A DNA stretch of 64,000 bases from Steinernema hermaphroditum (Eukaryota; Nematoda; Chromadorea; Rhabditida; Steinernematidae): contig CM059624.1 in NCBI GenBank assembly GCA_030435675.1, forward strand, positions 3,434,769-3,498,768, given 5' to 3'. The translations under genes and the position numbers were made by a program. Under the pieces are notes generated by a model. The model was not told the origin of the DNA. It saw only the letters and a list, made by a program, of their open reading frames with translations, and ran no database searches. Positions 1-13,374 of this stretch are shown here, piece after piece; the first letter of the stretch is position 1; every line of letters begins with the position of its first letter.

Positions 1-1462
1 AGGGAACTGGAAGTGGACGTATCCGAGAGAATCTGATCAACAGATTAACACTGACATGTAAATAGTTACTTATTAATAAAATAAGCCCATAACATTGTTG
101 TTAGGGTTTTCTGAATATGTTGTCTTCTGTCCTTCTGAATTTGAGGTCATCATCATAAGAATTTGGCAAGGTGCTCTCTCAATCAGGTCAGCGCTGTATT
201 GTATTATTCCACAATTACAGTGAGCCAGATAAACTACAACATGATTAATTTACTACGATTTACCACAGCAGCATTGTTCAAACTCAACAAATTTATGCTC
301 AAAATGAAGCTACATCAGTCGCAAACAAGATTTTAACGAGTAGTGCTCGAAAGGACCATTACGCTTTGATGTAGGCCTAAAGAAGCTTGCGGAAGGAACC
401 CATGATCGCGGTCATGTCCTGCCATGTATGCTCCAGAGCGGACTTCAGGGTTGCGTATTGTAGAGCATGAGGAATGGGAATGATCAAACTTTAAATTCCA
501 CTGTTCAAACACGGCCAAGTCTGCCGCCATATTTTTGACTTCTCTCACTGTTTTTTTAGAATAATTCAATCCAGGTATTTTCCATCGTTGTGTATTACCT
601 GAGCCTACTTTGAGGGCATGACCCGGATGCCGCGCTCGTGGAAAATTCCAAGTTTTTCCAAAAATTCCAAATTCCAAAATTCCATTCAGAAAGCGTAGAG
701 TCAAAAGTAGCAAAGTAACCTGTAAGCTGCAAGATATCAGCTTTGTGATGAGCACTCGTCTTTATTTATTTCATGGTTTTTTCCAAGTCATAATTTTATC
801 GGCTGTTCGAAACCGACTACTTTTGTGGTAGCAGAACAACAGACACACGTAACTAGACCAGTCTTCCTTTGCTTCGGTCTCTTGTCGTCATGTGAGCACG
901 TTGTTCTAATTTATGGTCTAATTTCACATTGTCTCACAATGGTTGAAAGACTTGACTGGGCAATGATGGAACAACGGCACAAAATTGTACGGAACTCTTT
1001 GTGTTTTTCGATATAAACACATTAAATGGTTCAGTTCGTATTGTCGATTTCAAAAATTTCAAGTGCATTTGCACTTTCACCCCAAACGGTCTTCTCCATC
1101 TAACTCTCCTGCCGCCCGTTCTCTCCCACCTTCAGACACGTTCGACTCGTTGTCCCATGAAGGGTCGCGCGGCGTTTCAAATGGCCTTTCGGAATGGACA
1201 CCGGGCGCTGCGGAGATTTGCCGCGGCGCTCGAAGTCCAATCGATGTGTGTGGTGTTTTGTGTGTGCCGTCGTCTTTCGGTAGTTAGAAATCATATTCAG
1301 ATAGCGTCAGTTTAGAATATCATTCATGAAATCGATCGGCAGCATAATAACCGCTAGACGCTCCGTTTGTGCACCGTTTGAGTCATCACCGCTCGGGCAG
1401 CGCATCGCGATCCGCCGCATCAGTGACTGGCACACTATCCTGTACTTTCAGAAGCTGTTGCG
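1..1462. other. intergenic, no gene recognised
   Basis: I see no exon set with consistent phase here. Open frames on either strand are short and lack family resemblance. The last ~20 bases carry a TTTCAG site (ending at 1451) that serves the next gene. Confidence 0.5.
1445..1451 (+). promoter_or_regulatory. probable spliced-leader trans-splice acceptor
   Basis: A TTTCAG acceptor lies just upstream of the ATG at 1463 and no matching upstream exon is seen. Paralogues at 4.5, 14.0 and 34.4 kb have the same layout (AG 11-15 bases before the ATG), which supports trans-splicing over a missed cis exon. Confidence 0.45.
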
Positions 1463-3062
1463 ATGTCACGGAATGCGCGTAGAAGAGTTAGCCCACTTGA
1501 AGACAACCCGGAGTCAAGACAAGGGTAAGCGCATGATTGCTAGTCGAGTAATTCTTTCACTGTGTGCTCAAAAACGAGCTTCAAAACAAGACAACAGAGA
1601 ATACCACTAGCCATCTAACAGCTTTCATAGAGATACGAAATAATCTATTTCACAAAATTAACTCAGAACTCTGCTCTTCCCCTAGTCAATTCACAGATTC
1701 CTGATACACCTTTCAACAGAGCTCATAACCCCTCGTTTCAGCTTACTCACCCGGCTTCCTTCTCATCTCCGCCGAGGCCGTACGTATCGTCCTCGCATGC
1801 CGACCCGCAGCGGTGCCGCTCGTAGAGATCCGTTCATTGACTTCTACGCTTTCTCCGATGATGACATGGACCTGTCGGGATCTTCATACCGCGACCGCTC
1901 AGAGGACCGAATGATCCAAGATCGAAGTCCCAACCAGCAAGAAGCGATCCAGGGATTGCTGGAGTTGGACTCCGCTACTCGTGCGATAATGGCCGACATC
2001 ACTTTTCCGGTCATCGAGGACCGTTTCGATACACCTCAAAATCCGATGCTCGACGATGACGCTTTCAAGTGTCCCATCTGCACTGAGGTCTACGATCAGC
2101 CGAAGTTCTTGCCATGCTGTCGACGGTCCATTTGCGAAAAGTGTGAAAACCGAATTGTAAACAACACACCTTCTTCAAATTGCCCTATGTGCAACAGTCC
2201 TCGACAGCTCACTCGACGGGGACCTCTTGGAGTGAACATCGACCTTAGAAGTATGTCGTGCCGTTCTAAATGTCAAAGTCATCTTTCTAGATGCCATCGA
2301 GGCACTGATCAAGAATCCGAACCCGAATGGGCTGATGCATCGCACCTGTCAGGAATGCGAGCGCAAGGTCGAACCCGAGGATTTGTGTTTCTGTGCTAAT
2401 TGCAATCGTGAGGTGAGTGGATCTCACCCTAGAGCGCAGATCCCACATTTCGAGCAGTTTGACCCTCTAAGGTGGTTCCGGTATATAAAGCAGATGTTAG
2501 AATTCTGGAATCTAACGTGGTCACTAACAAGATCGTCATGTGATACACACCGATTTGACTGAAACTGTGCACACTAGTAGAACTTAAGGCATATCTAAAA
2601 GGGGAAATATCCTATCTCACCGGTCGTTCCCAACGGGACCTGTCTGGACAACTTTTAACGCTTGGACATTTCAGAAAAAGATCTGCTGGAGGTGCGCCGG
2701 CCGCTCACACAAGGGTCACACCATTGGCGAGTTCAAGTACATGAGCGTTGAGAAGCGGAAGAAGCACGTCGACGGATTGAGAAAACACTTCACTAAGGCA
2801 CAGAGCGAACATGACAGGGTCATGTCGGACTGCGCTCACAAAGCGAAGGAAAGCTTGGATAAGGCCAAAGAAATGTATGAGGAAATGCTCAAGAATAACT
2901 TCCAAACGGAAGAGGAATTTGCGGAAAAAGTGAGACGGATCGAGAAGATCAAGCAGCAAGTGGCTAAGGTAAAATGTCCGCTCTATCGTGTGATTTAATT
3001 TCATGTCGTCACAGACAATACAAGCTGTTAAGAACGCTGTCAACGATGACGAAGACCAGTGA
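1463..3062 (+). CDS. RING / B-box-like / coiled-coil protein 1 (TRIM-like)
   Basis: Five exons: 1463-1524, 1742-2250, 2291-2412, 2675-2968, 3015-3062; all phases join to give 344 residues. A RING-like C-rich domain lies at about residues 131-171 (CPIC ... LPCCRRSICEKC ... CPMC). A second zinc-binding module at about 210-246 (C-x2-C, C-x2-C, C-x2-C, H-x2-H) resembles a type 1 B-box. A charged helical, probably coiled-coil, tail follows (255-325). This order is that of TRIM/RBCC proteins, which are usually ubiquitin E3 ligases. The RING position that normally holds His (CGH) is Arg here (CCRR), so zinc binding and ligase activity are uncertain. The start was chosen because a short first exon with a TTTCAG site 11 bases upstream is repeated in paralogues. 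An alternative start is the ATG at 1797. Paralogues lie at 4.5, 9.7, 14.0, 15.4, 23.9 and 34.4 kb. Confidence 0.8.
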
Positions 3063-4537
3063 CGGGAAATGTGAATGCGAGTTGATCTGTTCGGGAATAC
3101 TTTTGGAACTTTAAATGTTGATTTAGCTTTATGTGACTGTTGTGCATTTGCAATAAAGGTATAAAGGAAGGACCGTTTCTTATTATGCAGCCCCGGAATG
3201 CTCAGGGTGTATGCTTCCATAACCACTTGGTGGAAAACTCGGTAATTGCAAATAAGATCATAAAATAGGCTGACATAGTGCCTTCCGATCTATGATATTT
3301 GCAGCACGGAACAAAAGATGTATCTCTCTCGACTGCAGTCCAGTCTCTTCGCCACCTTCTCTGCTGAAGCCCAATTACAATACCAATCAACTTTGTAAGG
3401 CATCATTCATTTTGACGTTATGACTTTCCGTCTTGGGCACCGAAAACGTAGACGCAACACCAGCTTTGGTTTTCTTCACCTGGCCTTTTCGTCCAGCCCA
3501 GGCACTGGAAGCCGTTAGAACTACAGCCTTATTGGTGTCCCAAATGTAAAGTCAGTGGTGGGTGACTATAGCTAATAGTCCAAACAGCGAAGATGGCCAC
3601 CATCGAAGGAATCGGTTGCTCAGCCAGAAGGGGCGTTAGAGTGATGGGGTACCATCTGTTGTACCAAGATGAAAGCGACTACAGTATTCTGCCAGCGGTG
3701 GATTCCTAAGTCTTCGCTATGTCATCTCTCCAGTCTATCTTAAGTCTTCCTACCTGGCGCATGATTCGACGCCTGCGCTCTGAAATCGAAGTTGATCACT
3801 TGTGGCGTCCACAGAGCGGTTTGCCACGATTCTTCTGCCACTTCCTTTAGCCCCCACCATCGTATCCTCCGTTTCCTTAACGATCGTGTTGTTGATGGAA
3901 TCCACTCTGTTATTAGATGCTCCATGGGTATGTCCACTTCCTCTCTATAGCTGCCCCGGTAACGTCTTTCACCTTTATTATTCTTCGGCTCCAACCATTT
4001 GTTCAGCGGCTCAAAAATCTCACTCCATCTCACACTAAAATCTCCAAGGCTACGGTGTGACATTTCCATATTACTACGTTTTATTTATATTGTGCTCGTA
4101 TTGCGACAATCTCAATGCGTCATCAAATGTAAGATTTTCTGAGATCCTTGCGACCGTAAAAGGCCATACTTCCACGATCATCTTACCTTTGCTCTTAATT
4201 TGGACAAGCTCAAAGACTTAAATTTCGCACGTTCGTTTATTTAATGTTCACAGGGTCAGACGCAAATAATATTATTTCGGATTATTATGCTTGTCACCGC
4301 ACAGCTCACGTATAATATGCTTAGTGCTGCCAAAGTTGTTGCAAACACCGCAAATGCGTGAAAACACGAGCATGACGGCGTGACAGTGAACGGAGAGACG
4401 TAATAATCGATTTTTCACTTTCGTCGACGCGCGCTGTCCTTGATGCGCGTCGCTGTTTTGAAGGCGTTTTTCGAAAGCACCCGCGGTGTTCGCCAGCTAA
4501 TATGTAGATTGAACGGTTTATTTCAGATACCGACTCA
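3063..4537. other. intergenic with a possible retroelement relic
   Basis: No gene recognised. A minus-strand open frame at 3740-4069 has a basic, Trp-rich stretch (RKRRIRWWG) reminiscent of LINE reverse-transcriptase tails, but I cannot align a domain. The final bases contain the acceptor for the next gene. Confidence 0.3.
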
Positions 4538-6415
4538 ATGCAGTTTGAGCCGGATCTCGTGTCGGATCTGTCCGATTCCGACGGAGAAGGATCGGAGCCG
4601 ATGGTTATGTAAGCACTTTCTTTGTTTATATTACTGCTTGAAGTCAATAGCCTAGGCCCTGTTTCTGGTATGACGGTATTTAAAAGTCCTTTTTATGTTA
4701 ATTGTGAAAGAGCAATGACAAAGCAGATGACGGCCATCATGACACACCTTTTATTTCGGAATATGACTAAATGAATAGTTGGTAACGTCTGACTATGACT
4801 TTATTTTATGAATCAAAGGCCACCATCGTTCTCTGTCGCCACCGCGACACGAATGACAGTCCGTTATTCATGTTATGAATCAGAAAATATCGCTATTAAA
4901 GGCTTTCTATGATGCAAAATCTCATCAAGTTCTGTTTACCGTTTTTCGATCCTGTCATCCTCTTTTGCCGTTCATTTCCTACATTACAGTTGGGGCAGCT
5001 TTCTCCCGTCAAGATGTATGGAATCTGTCGCAACCTTATACAACCGCTTGATATTGCAATTTACTCTTTCAGTACCTATCACGACAACCCGCCTGGTCAC
5101 ACCATCTCCGCTACACTCAGACAATTTGTTCCATTTCAAAACGACGACCAGCGCGAAACATACGGGACTCGTTGGCACCAGTGGGACCGAAACGAAGAGA
5201 CACTGCCAGGCGGAGAAACCGGCTGGGTCCGGGACATCACGCTCTCCTATGTCAGGCAACAAGCCGGCATCGACCTAGTCAACGAGTATCCAGCACCCAG
5301 TGACTCGATGGACGAAACACAATCACACGATCAAATCCACAATCCTATTCTCGAGGACGACGCGTTCAAGTGTCCGATCTGTACGGAGATCTTCGCGCAG
5401 CCAAAGCTGCTCCCTTGCTGTCGCCGATCGATCTGTGAGAAGTGTGAGCGACGCATGGTGCATGAGTCCGAGTCAGGCAACTGTCCCATGTGCAATAGTC
5501 CGGGACAGATCAGGCGAACCAGAGTGCTCGGGGTGAACATCGACTTGAGAAGTAAGCAGAAAAGAGTTGACTAAGCTTGGTTTATCGGATTCATTTAGAC
5601 GCTATCGAGGCCTTGAACAAGCAGAAACCCGATGTCACCAAGCCGGCCTGTCAAGAGTGTCAGAGAATTGTGGATCAGGACGATTTGTGCTTCTGTGCCA
5701 CCTGTGATCGAGAGGTAAGTGAATGTAGTTTAAGAAATGGCTTAGGCTGCCTCGCCAAGCGGGTAAAATATCATGTAGTTTACGACAAGGCTACCTTTAA
5801 AACAACTTAAGGTATTGATTAGATGATGACAGTTTCCATGGGATCAAGAGCCCAATACAGAGTGTTGCATAAAGATAGGGCCACCCTGTTTTTTCACGAT
5901 TTTGATGGAAACTATGTCCGAATCAATCACAGTAACCTTTCAGAAATTCATCTGCTGGCGTTGCGGAGGAAAAGCTCACAAAGGTCACGATCTCGAAGAG
6001 CTGAAGTATGTCGGCCTGGAAGAACGACAGAGAGCTTACGATGCGCTGCAGAGGTCGGATTGCGCCTTCAACGATGTGAAGACGAATCTCCAAAAGGGTC
6101 ATCAGGACTGTTTTGAGGTTAGTTGCTGCGAGCAAACTGTGCATCTATGTAATGATGTTCAGAAAGCCGGTGATATTCTTGATCGAGCCAAGAACATTGC
6201 CGAGGAGACGTTGAAGAACAACTACCAAACGGATAAGGAATTTCACGAGAAGCTGAAGAAGATAGAGAAGATTCAGACGCATATAGATAGAGTAAGGAGA
6301 TGTGTATTGGACTCATTGATGGATAGATGCCTATCTTCAGATCACACTAGCTTTAAAGCACATACACAACGATATGCAACAACTCACTGATCAGATCATG
6401 GAGGACGAACGTTGA
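4538..6415 (+). CDS. RING / B-box-like / coiled-coil protein 2 (TRIM-like)
   Basis: Six exons: 4538-4608, 5073-5551, 5599-5714, 5944-6117, 6163-6291, 6341-6415, giving 347 residues. The first exon encodes an acidic start (MQFEPDLVSDLSDSDG) and is preceded by TTTCAG at 4521-4526. The RING-like domain is at about 124-164 (CPIC ... LPCCRRSICEKC ... CPMC), the B-box-like C6H2 module at 201-237, and a coiled-coil tail at 245-340. It is the closest relative of the 1.5 kb gene, with the same intron phases (phase 1 after the RING, phase 0 inside the B-box). As there, Arg replaces the RING His. The 45-nt intron at 6118-6162 is a multiple of three without a stop, so a naive translation would retain it; the paralogue alignment supports its removal. 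Likely an intracellular E3-ligase-like protein. Confidence 0.8.
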
Positions 6416-9400
6416 CTATGACTGTTGTATTACTCTCGTTCATTTTCAAGTCTTCAATCATTCCCTTTCATCCGGATTCCACTGAATACAGTCATCAATC
6501 GTGCATTTTACCATGGAAGATCTCTATATGTACTGTTATATTTCTTGACCTTCTACACAACCCGAAAATAATGTTAATTCCATAAGCCGTTCAGCCGTTT
6601 ATTTAAGTGTACATACTTGTTTTGTGATGTTTAGTGACTGCAACGGGCAGCAAGACGGACATTTCTGTTTACTTCATTGACGTCCTCAGTTTAGCAGTAC
6701 ATTCCTGCAGTCTTTTCCTCATTGTATGTGTACAGTGGGTGTAGTAAACTCTACATCGATGACCGATCAACATAGGTATATGGAAAACGGCCAATTTTAC
6801 CGTTATAGGGCAGTAAGCGATATAAAGATTGAGGTAGCTCGTCGTTCGGGACTCATTGCCCACCTGGCTGCACCAGCAACATCTCGAGAGATAAGGAGAC
6901 TTATTTAATTGCTTCATTTACTTTTGATTCAACGGTATGATATCTCATAATACGAAGAGCCATATGTTGTCGTATTTGTTGCTTCTTTACCTTTATCACA
7001 ACGTCTGGCTCGAAGACTGTTTTCACATCACAGTCCTCAAAGCGACAAACGCAGTTAAATGCTATCCTAAGGGATGGAGAACGAACATTTAAATTCTGTA
7101 TTAATCGGAATGTTTCCAGTTGGTTATGGACATAAAAGAGCTGTAGCAGTTGGAATGTAAAATTTGCTAAAACGGTCTAACTCGAACTAGATAACAATCC
7201 CATTCTAGGACAATAGAACCGATCATCCTATTTTCTAGATGATCGCCATAGTAGATCCTTTTTTGGTTGGGATATTTCTGTTGATGTACAGGGTGCAACA
7301 ATAATCTGCAATGATTGTTCGAAATGGCTACCTTCGGTCGTGGATGCGAGCACTTTGTCAGTAATTCCAGCCCACACTTGCTCCAAATATCTTTCAGTCT
7401 GTGCACAGAAGTGTGCCGAACTCGCAAAACTTCACTCTCTAAGATTCCGGAGATGGCATAGTGCAGTGGACTCACATCAGCACTATTCGAGGGCCACATG
7501 TCCTTGCCCCACATCTTGGGGCAGATCTAGTTCGCGGGTGATTGTTTTATGTACATATAACACTATATCTGATTACCAGCTGTGCCTTACCAGCCAGCCC
7601 TTAAATCCCTCGAAGAGAGAGTGACTTGATGATCCGAATTGTTACAAATATGGATGTCGTACGAAAGTAAATTTTTTTCAATTGTCACCTCTCAATCTCA
7701 GTTAGAAACCATTCTGCTAATGTTCCAATCCCACATCAGTTCCAACTTTTTATTCAATCATGCAAATTGATCGACATCGGACAAATTCACTGTGGGAATG
7801 CCGAACTCTGATCTTTAGAGTTCACCATCGCTGTTTTTGGAAAACCCGTTTATTTGTATCAGAAGCCCTTGCGCAAAGAATATAAAGTGAACAAACGAAC
7901 CCTGCGTTTTTCCTCGCCGGCTGGTTTCTCTGATGGAGAAATTAGTAACATGTGACACTTACGTATTGATTGAGTTCTCGTTGCGCTTTTGCACGCTTCG
8001 TCACCCTTTTTAGGGTCGTGTTATTTAGACCTCAAAATTGCCGTTCAACCAGGCGTGTGTTTCCAGCTATGAAACGTCAAAATGTCCATTTGGTATGTGG
8101 ACTTAGTTTTTGTTTATTCTGCCTGAGTTTATAAGTTTATTTCCCGCATCACGAAAAGGGAAATGACGTGCGCTGAGTCTTGTGCTGTGCAATAGGCTTT
8201 GAGGCCAGGTCTGCGACCGAGCTGGCACAGTTCCAAACCTCATGCTTCCAAAATCGTTTTTGCACGTTATCTGATTGTCTGCATTCCACAGTTCATGGGA
8301 CTAGGAATGCGCCGTGCCCTTTTACATGAATAACAACATCCAGCGTCATGCAACTGCACGGCGAAGTCATCTGACTTGCAAATCACCAATGTCTCTTCAT
8401 GCTGGGAAAAGTTTTTGCCGAATGTTTTGGCTGAAAAAGTGCATAACTCCATATGCACTTTTGTCCAGTTGTGAATACGTAATCGGCGCGCCTGGTTGCA
8501 AATGCGCCGATCGAAGCGCTTTCGCTGCTGCAGAGCGCATCTCATTTTCCTTTTCTTTCGGAGTTCCGGGTCATACCCTCATCAGTGTGCCTTCCAAGTC
8601 AGGCGCTCATCGCTCACACTCATCGCTATTTGCTGCCTTTGTCCTTTAGCATCTCTCATTTGACCAAAGGTCGGTCCGATGAAGGCGCGGGAGAATAGCA
8701 AAGAAGGTGCTGTGGAGCGCAATATTGCGGGCTATTACGACAGCTATTAAAGCTCGCTTTGTGATTTTTCCGCGCATTGGCACCGAAATGGATAGAATTG
8801 TGAAATTTGTGAACTACTTTCTGTTCTTATACTTTTCAATCTGGCGGTCTTTGACCAAATTTCAATGTTATTACAGCTCTAGAAATGTCCTTAGCTATCT
8901 CACTCGTTCGGTCTGTTGAACCTTATTTCCTCTCGATAAGGGCTTATCTACAAACTGGACTTATTTTAATTCATGGGTGGAGGGAAAAAGGGAGGATCAA
9001 CTGCTCCCCGACGATCCGTTCTCTGCTTTCCACTGTCCGTGCAGATCTGACCTGAACGGTGTCATAATATCGTTAAAGTGACTACAATGGGATTGAGTAT
9101 TTTGAGGCCCAGGCATTGAAGAGCCCGCCCGTCCATAGGTCAAAATACGTGCTGCTTTCACAATGGATCCTCAACGTTCTCTTCTATTTCTTTCTGGGAA
9201 AAGAGAACCAGATGTTCAGATACCTCTGATTTCTTATGACTGCCTATGGAGTTCAAATAAGCCTCTATCAAGCTTTTTGCATGATAACCGCCTTCGTATC
9301 CTCCCTTTTCTCGGAGTCTTAATCGATCATGGAAGATCAGGCTCGTCCTAAGAACCGCTATTCTTCACCATTGGCGGCTGACAAGGGGAGCTTCAATGAG

Positions 9401-9702
9401 GCTTCACGACTTTACAGGGGGTGCAGCCTCTGCTGAGTCAATAGGAATTTAGTGAATGTGCCCCTCTTTCCTTTTGATCGCTTGTATGTGTTATTCTGCA
9501 ACAATCTTACGCTTTCGGACCCAATTTTTCCCAGTAAAGACGGAACATTGTCCTTCATACAATACTTCCAACATTCCTTAGTTTTGTATTTGTGCCGATT
9601 TTTCCATTTTTTATAACTATCCGTACATCACAGAGTGAGCGATTTCAGATCTCAATCTCACTTGCCATAATTTGCGTCAAAGCACCCTCTAGGCAGCCGA
9701 AG
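6416..9702. other. intergenic; one mariner relic, otherwise unrecognised
   Basis: Apart from the transposase fragment at 7167-7514 I find no supportable gene. Open frames around 8267-8650 exist on both strands of the same stretch and match nothing I recognise. Confidence 0.4.
7167..7514 (-). mobile_element. Tc1/mariner transposase C-terminal relic
   Basis: The minus-strand reading frame contains WPSNSADVSPLHYAISGILE, which matches the final catalytic block of mariner-family transposases (family form WPSNSPDLNPLDYSIW..L). Family knowledge places the third catalytic Asp in this block. Only the C-terminal part is visible. I see no intact upstream catalytic domain or inverted terminal repeats, so this is a dead fragment. 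Confidence 0.65.
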
Positions 9703-12416
9703 ATGTCGGAAACTCCACACAGAATCGACCTTGACAATGGACGTAAGTAGAATTTCTACTGTAATGCAAAAGCGTGTATTTTTGTAGTTCAAAAGGAAGC
9801 CGTCCTCATTGACAATGAAGGAAAGTGCCCCACTTGCACGCATCTGGTTAACTGGGGAAAGTCTTCGACGGTCAAAAAAGTAGTTCTGCAAATGGCAGGG
9901 GATGATGTGCAGGACGATTCTAAGAAGACGGCTTGCGTCGAAGCTGATCCTTCCGAACAAGGAGACGCCAAAAACCCTGCTTCCGTTTACAATCCGTTCA
10001 CCATCCGCTGCCCTACGTGCCAGGAAGTCGTTTCGATTCCGAAGATACATCAGTGTCGCGGTAATTCACCGGTACAGATATGTATGCGTAAAACGGCCTT
10101 TTAAGTTGACGCGACGAGTGACAAGGAGCGATGTTCGATTTGTCGGAAGTGGCATAGACAGACCGAGAACTCTCCTATATACTGCATCTCGCTTAAAGGT
10201 GCTTGATCCCGTTTCTTGGAGATATGAATTTCAACTTGTTTAGATGCAACGTTCCTGAACATGTATTACGGCAATGCCCATAGGCTCTTGACCTATACTA
10301 CGAAGCGGCAAGAGGAGCTCAGGACGTGTCCTTACAGCAATCAGCAGTCCCATCAGGTAAGCCAAATACTCATAGACACGGTTTGAAGCGTGCGATTTCC
10401 AAAGTTGAAGTTAATGCTCTGTGTCCATTATACTCCATCAAAAATCGAATCCATGAATTGTAAATATTTCGCTTTTGGTGTCGATTCAGTGGACAAACTG
10501 TGCACTATTGTGTGGAATTTAAAGACGAGGAATTTTGAATGGCGAAAGCTGTTGACAAAAAAAGCGGAAGAATCAAAAAACGCGAAAACATGTTTTGACG
10601 AAAGACTCGCGAAAGAGCCTCGCGCGCAGAGCCACAGAGCCTCCATTCGCATCTTGTGATCGCTGACCGCTGTCTTATTTTTAGTGTTCTCGTGGTTATA
10701 TTTTGTGGCACTTTCGGTTTTCGGTTCGGATTTCAATCTGCGCGGTGGGGGAACACGAAGGGAAGGGTGTACGGTCCTATTCTGTAGCCGAGACTGGTGC
10801 TCCGTGAAAGGAGCCCGTCCGCCGTTGGATAAGTTCCTACTAGAAGAGGGACCCACTGCCTAACGAGATTTTCTTCCTTATTGCCCATGAAGAAAGCGCA
10901 GTTTAAGTCCACCACATTCCCAAGATAATGGATGTGCCCTTAAGGTGTGAAAGGGCGTGTTCTGGTGTGCGTGATTGAATGGAATGGCGCGATAGTGCCA
11001 ACTTATTACAACGTCTCAAACTTTGTTATACTGGGTCCTTAAGTTGAAGCGTTAGGTTAAGGACCATCAGAACAGCATAGGCTTCCAAATGAGGAAGAAT
11101 GCAATGGACAATCATAGTGTAGGGTGAGAATTCACTGCACTAAACGCGCCCATCGATTGCTACACGGAAGTAAAATGTATGGAAATAGACGTGACCCGTT
11201 TTCAACTTAACAACCCAAATATTTCTTCGTTCATAAACTGTGGTACGCAGAATACCACCTTATGTGATCGTATCGTATCGTTTTTAACGGTGCAAAAGTT
11301 TGATTTGTCGTTCCTGGCGAATCCGTATTCATTCTTGCCGATTGCCTATGATTCAGGGCACATGACAGGAAAAACAACCTGGATTGAACGCTATTTGGAG
11401 TAATGCCTAAAGGTCTAGAAAACGTCTTCAATATTGTTGCACAATGTCAACAAATTATACCAAAGTGCGCCGCATGGAGCTTCGAATTTCGAGTTTGATC
11501 TCTCGAATCAATGGGACAAAGCCATGCAAGGCACCTGTTGTGGCACAAGGATAGCAAGCATAGGTTTTGTTCTCTTTCGGTCCAAATACAGTGTAGTGAT
11601 TTCATTATTACATGTACGGGCGCTGAAGAGGCTGTTTCACACTTAACCTTCATTTTTTATTATAGCATACCAGTAGAAATAAGTTACTATAAAATCGGGC
11701 TTATAACATACAAATTCAAAAGACCAATTAGCTCTTGATGCCGCCGGACATTTAGGGTGCGTCAAAAGGTGCGAGAAAACCCGTTCTCGGATGACGGATG
11801 TGACAGGCTGAGAAGTATTGCGGGCTATTTTACTTGTTTGCGAGCGGCCGGCGTATTAGTACTGCTGATCTTGGAGAGTAATCTCAACTGTTGACCAGAG
11901 ATTGGTAGCACTCAGCTTGTTTTCGAGTATACTCCACAATTTTGTTCGACCTTAACTTTATTCACTTTTTGTGCATATTCGTCGTTTCAGGAGGAGAAGT
12001 GTGAATCGTGCATTACGTACAAAGCGACTATGGCCGAACTCAATGAACTCAAAAAGGCACCGAAAGGAAAGTCGCCCCTTGAGAAGACGCCAAGTGAACT
12101 GAAATTGGCCGAAATGGCCAAAAACATCAAGAACGAATACATCCGTGCTGCCTTCGAGGATGTCTTCAACTTGCAACAGGAGCTCAAGAAAGAAATGTGG
12201 GAGAACAAGGATCATGATGTCCATGAGGAAAAGATCACCCCCGAGGAAGTGGATCGCCAGAAGGAGGAATGTGAGCGCATCCTCCATAAAATCGAAGAGG
12301 TAAGGAAATAGGCGACGTGATTGTGTTCCAATTGACGACATCCCTAATTTCAGGCTTTCGTCAACCTCACCTTGGCCACTAGCGGTATCACCGATCATAT
12401 GAGGCGCTCAGACTAA
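9703..12416 (+). CDS. divergent RING-family member 3, RING degenerated
   Basis: Six exons: 9703-9742, 9788-10060, 10106-10198, 10244-10356, 11991-12299, 12354-12416, giving 296 residues in consistent phase. Two Cys pairs (C27/C30 and C88/C91 in RCPTCQE) and CSICRKW around 114-119 mark what is left of the RING. The following exon starts in the family position (LK then DATFL, compare LRNAIEA in paralogues). The B-box-like module keeps only scattered Cys (EEKCESC). The C-terminal ~100 residues are highly charged and helical like the tails of the paralogues. The fourth intron (10357-11990) is 1.6 kb, far longer than any other in the family. The protein belongs to the family by intron positions and layout rather than by a working RING. 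Function unknown. Confidence 0.65.
10357..11990. other. 1.6-kb intron of the divergent RING-family gene
   Basis: The intron holds no recognisable gene. It includes the short string GTGACCCGTTTTCAACTTA (about 11189-11207), which recurs nearly unchanged at about 40657-40676, so it probably contains remains of a dispersed repeat. Confidence 0.4.
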
Positions 12417-12999
12417 ACAGATTCCTATTTTATTGTAGGCACGCTTTACTGTAAATTCGCTCTTTTCTGTCTTCAATCGATTGTCTTCATCTTGCCCTAT
12501 CTTCAAATCTAAGGCATTCCTTGTCTCACCACGTACCAATGGCTGATTATTTCCTTGTATCACGCGAAATATCGCGACATACGACCGAAGGAGTTGTAAT
12601 ATGTACCTCTTTGAGCTACGTATAGATCTAAAACGTGTCATGTTTGTGATTTACAACTGCACTTCCTTGCTTTCCTCTTCGCCTCCAGAATGTCACCGAT
12701 TTTTGACTCTTGTCGTAGGTTCAAACGATGCCAACGGTAAATAAACATATCAACTTTTCAGTCCTTGCCATTTTGAAAAGGAGCTTTGTTCGCGATTTTA
12801 GTAAACTGCCACAGTACCCTGCAGCTGTGAATCATCGCGACTTCGACATGATTGACGATTTAGAACTGAAAATTGCTCGTATACACAGTCTTACTCAATT
12901 GTAATGGGTAAGTGCACGCTTAGGTATCATAAGACCTACCTTTTCACGTAGCCTTGGTCAGTTAGGGACATAGATAATATCTGCCATCATTCGACAACC
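12417..12999. other. intergenic, nothing recognised
   Basis: No exon set, repeat or RNA gene seen between the RING-family gene and the tRNA. Confidence 0.4.
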
Positions 13000-13071
13000 G
13001 GGGGTATAGCTCAGTGGTAGAGCGCTCGCTTCGCATGTGAGAAGTCCGGGGTTCAAACCCCCGTACCTCCA
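13000..13071 (+). tRNA. tRNA-Ala (anticodon CGC)
   Basis: All four arms fold: acceptor GGGGGTA with TACCTCC, D arm GCTC/GAGC, anticodon stem CTCGC/GTGAG with loop TTCGCAT (anticodon CGC), and T arm CGGGG-TTCAAAC-CCCCG. The discriminator is A. Internal promoter boxes A (TAGCTCAGTGGTAGAGCG) and B (GGTTCAAACCC) are intact. No intron. Likely functional. Confidence 0.95.
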
Positions 13072-13374
13072 ATTGTATTTTGCAGAAGCTCCGATCTTTT
13101 TGCTTGCTTTAAGATTATTCGAAGTGTTGCCACCGAGTTGAATGTTGTAAGCTATGAGCAATAGGTAAAAATACGAATACTATGCAAACAGGCTTACGTG
13201 AAATACCTGGGTACGTAAAGCAGCACTTCTCATAACGAAGATCATAAAAAAACGAATTGAAAATTTCGAAGGCAACGAGTTCAATGATCTCCCTTGGTTC
13301 TTCCATATCCAATCGAGGTGTCAGGTGATAAAGGTGACTATGCTACCACATCACCATAAGATTTTCAGACAAGA

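Noticed and set aside
2705..3226. 173-residue minus-strand frame
   Set aside because: Exact antisense shadow of the coiled-coil exon of the first RING gene.
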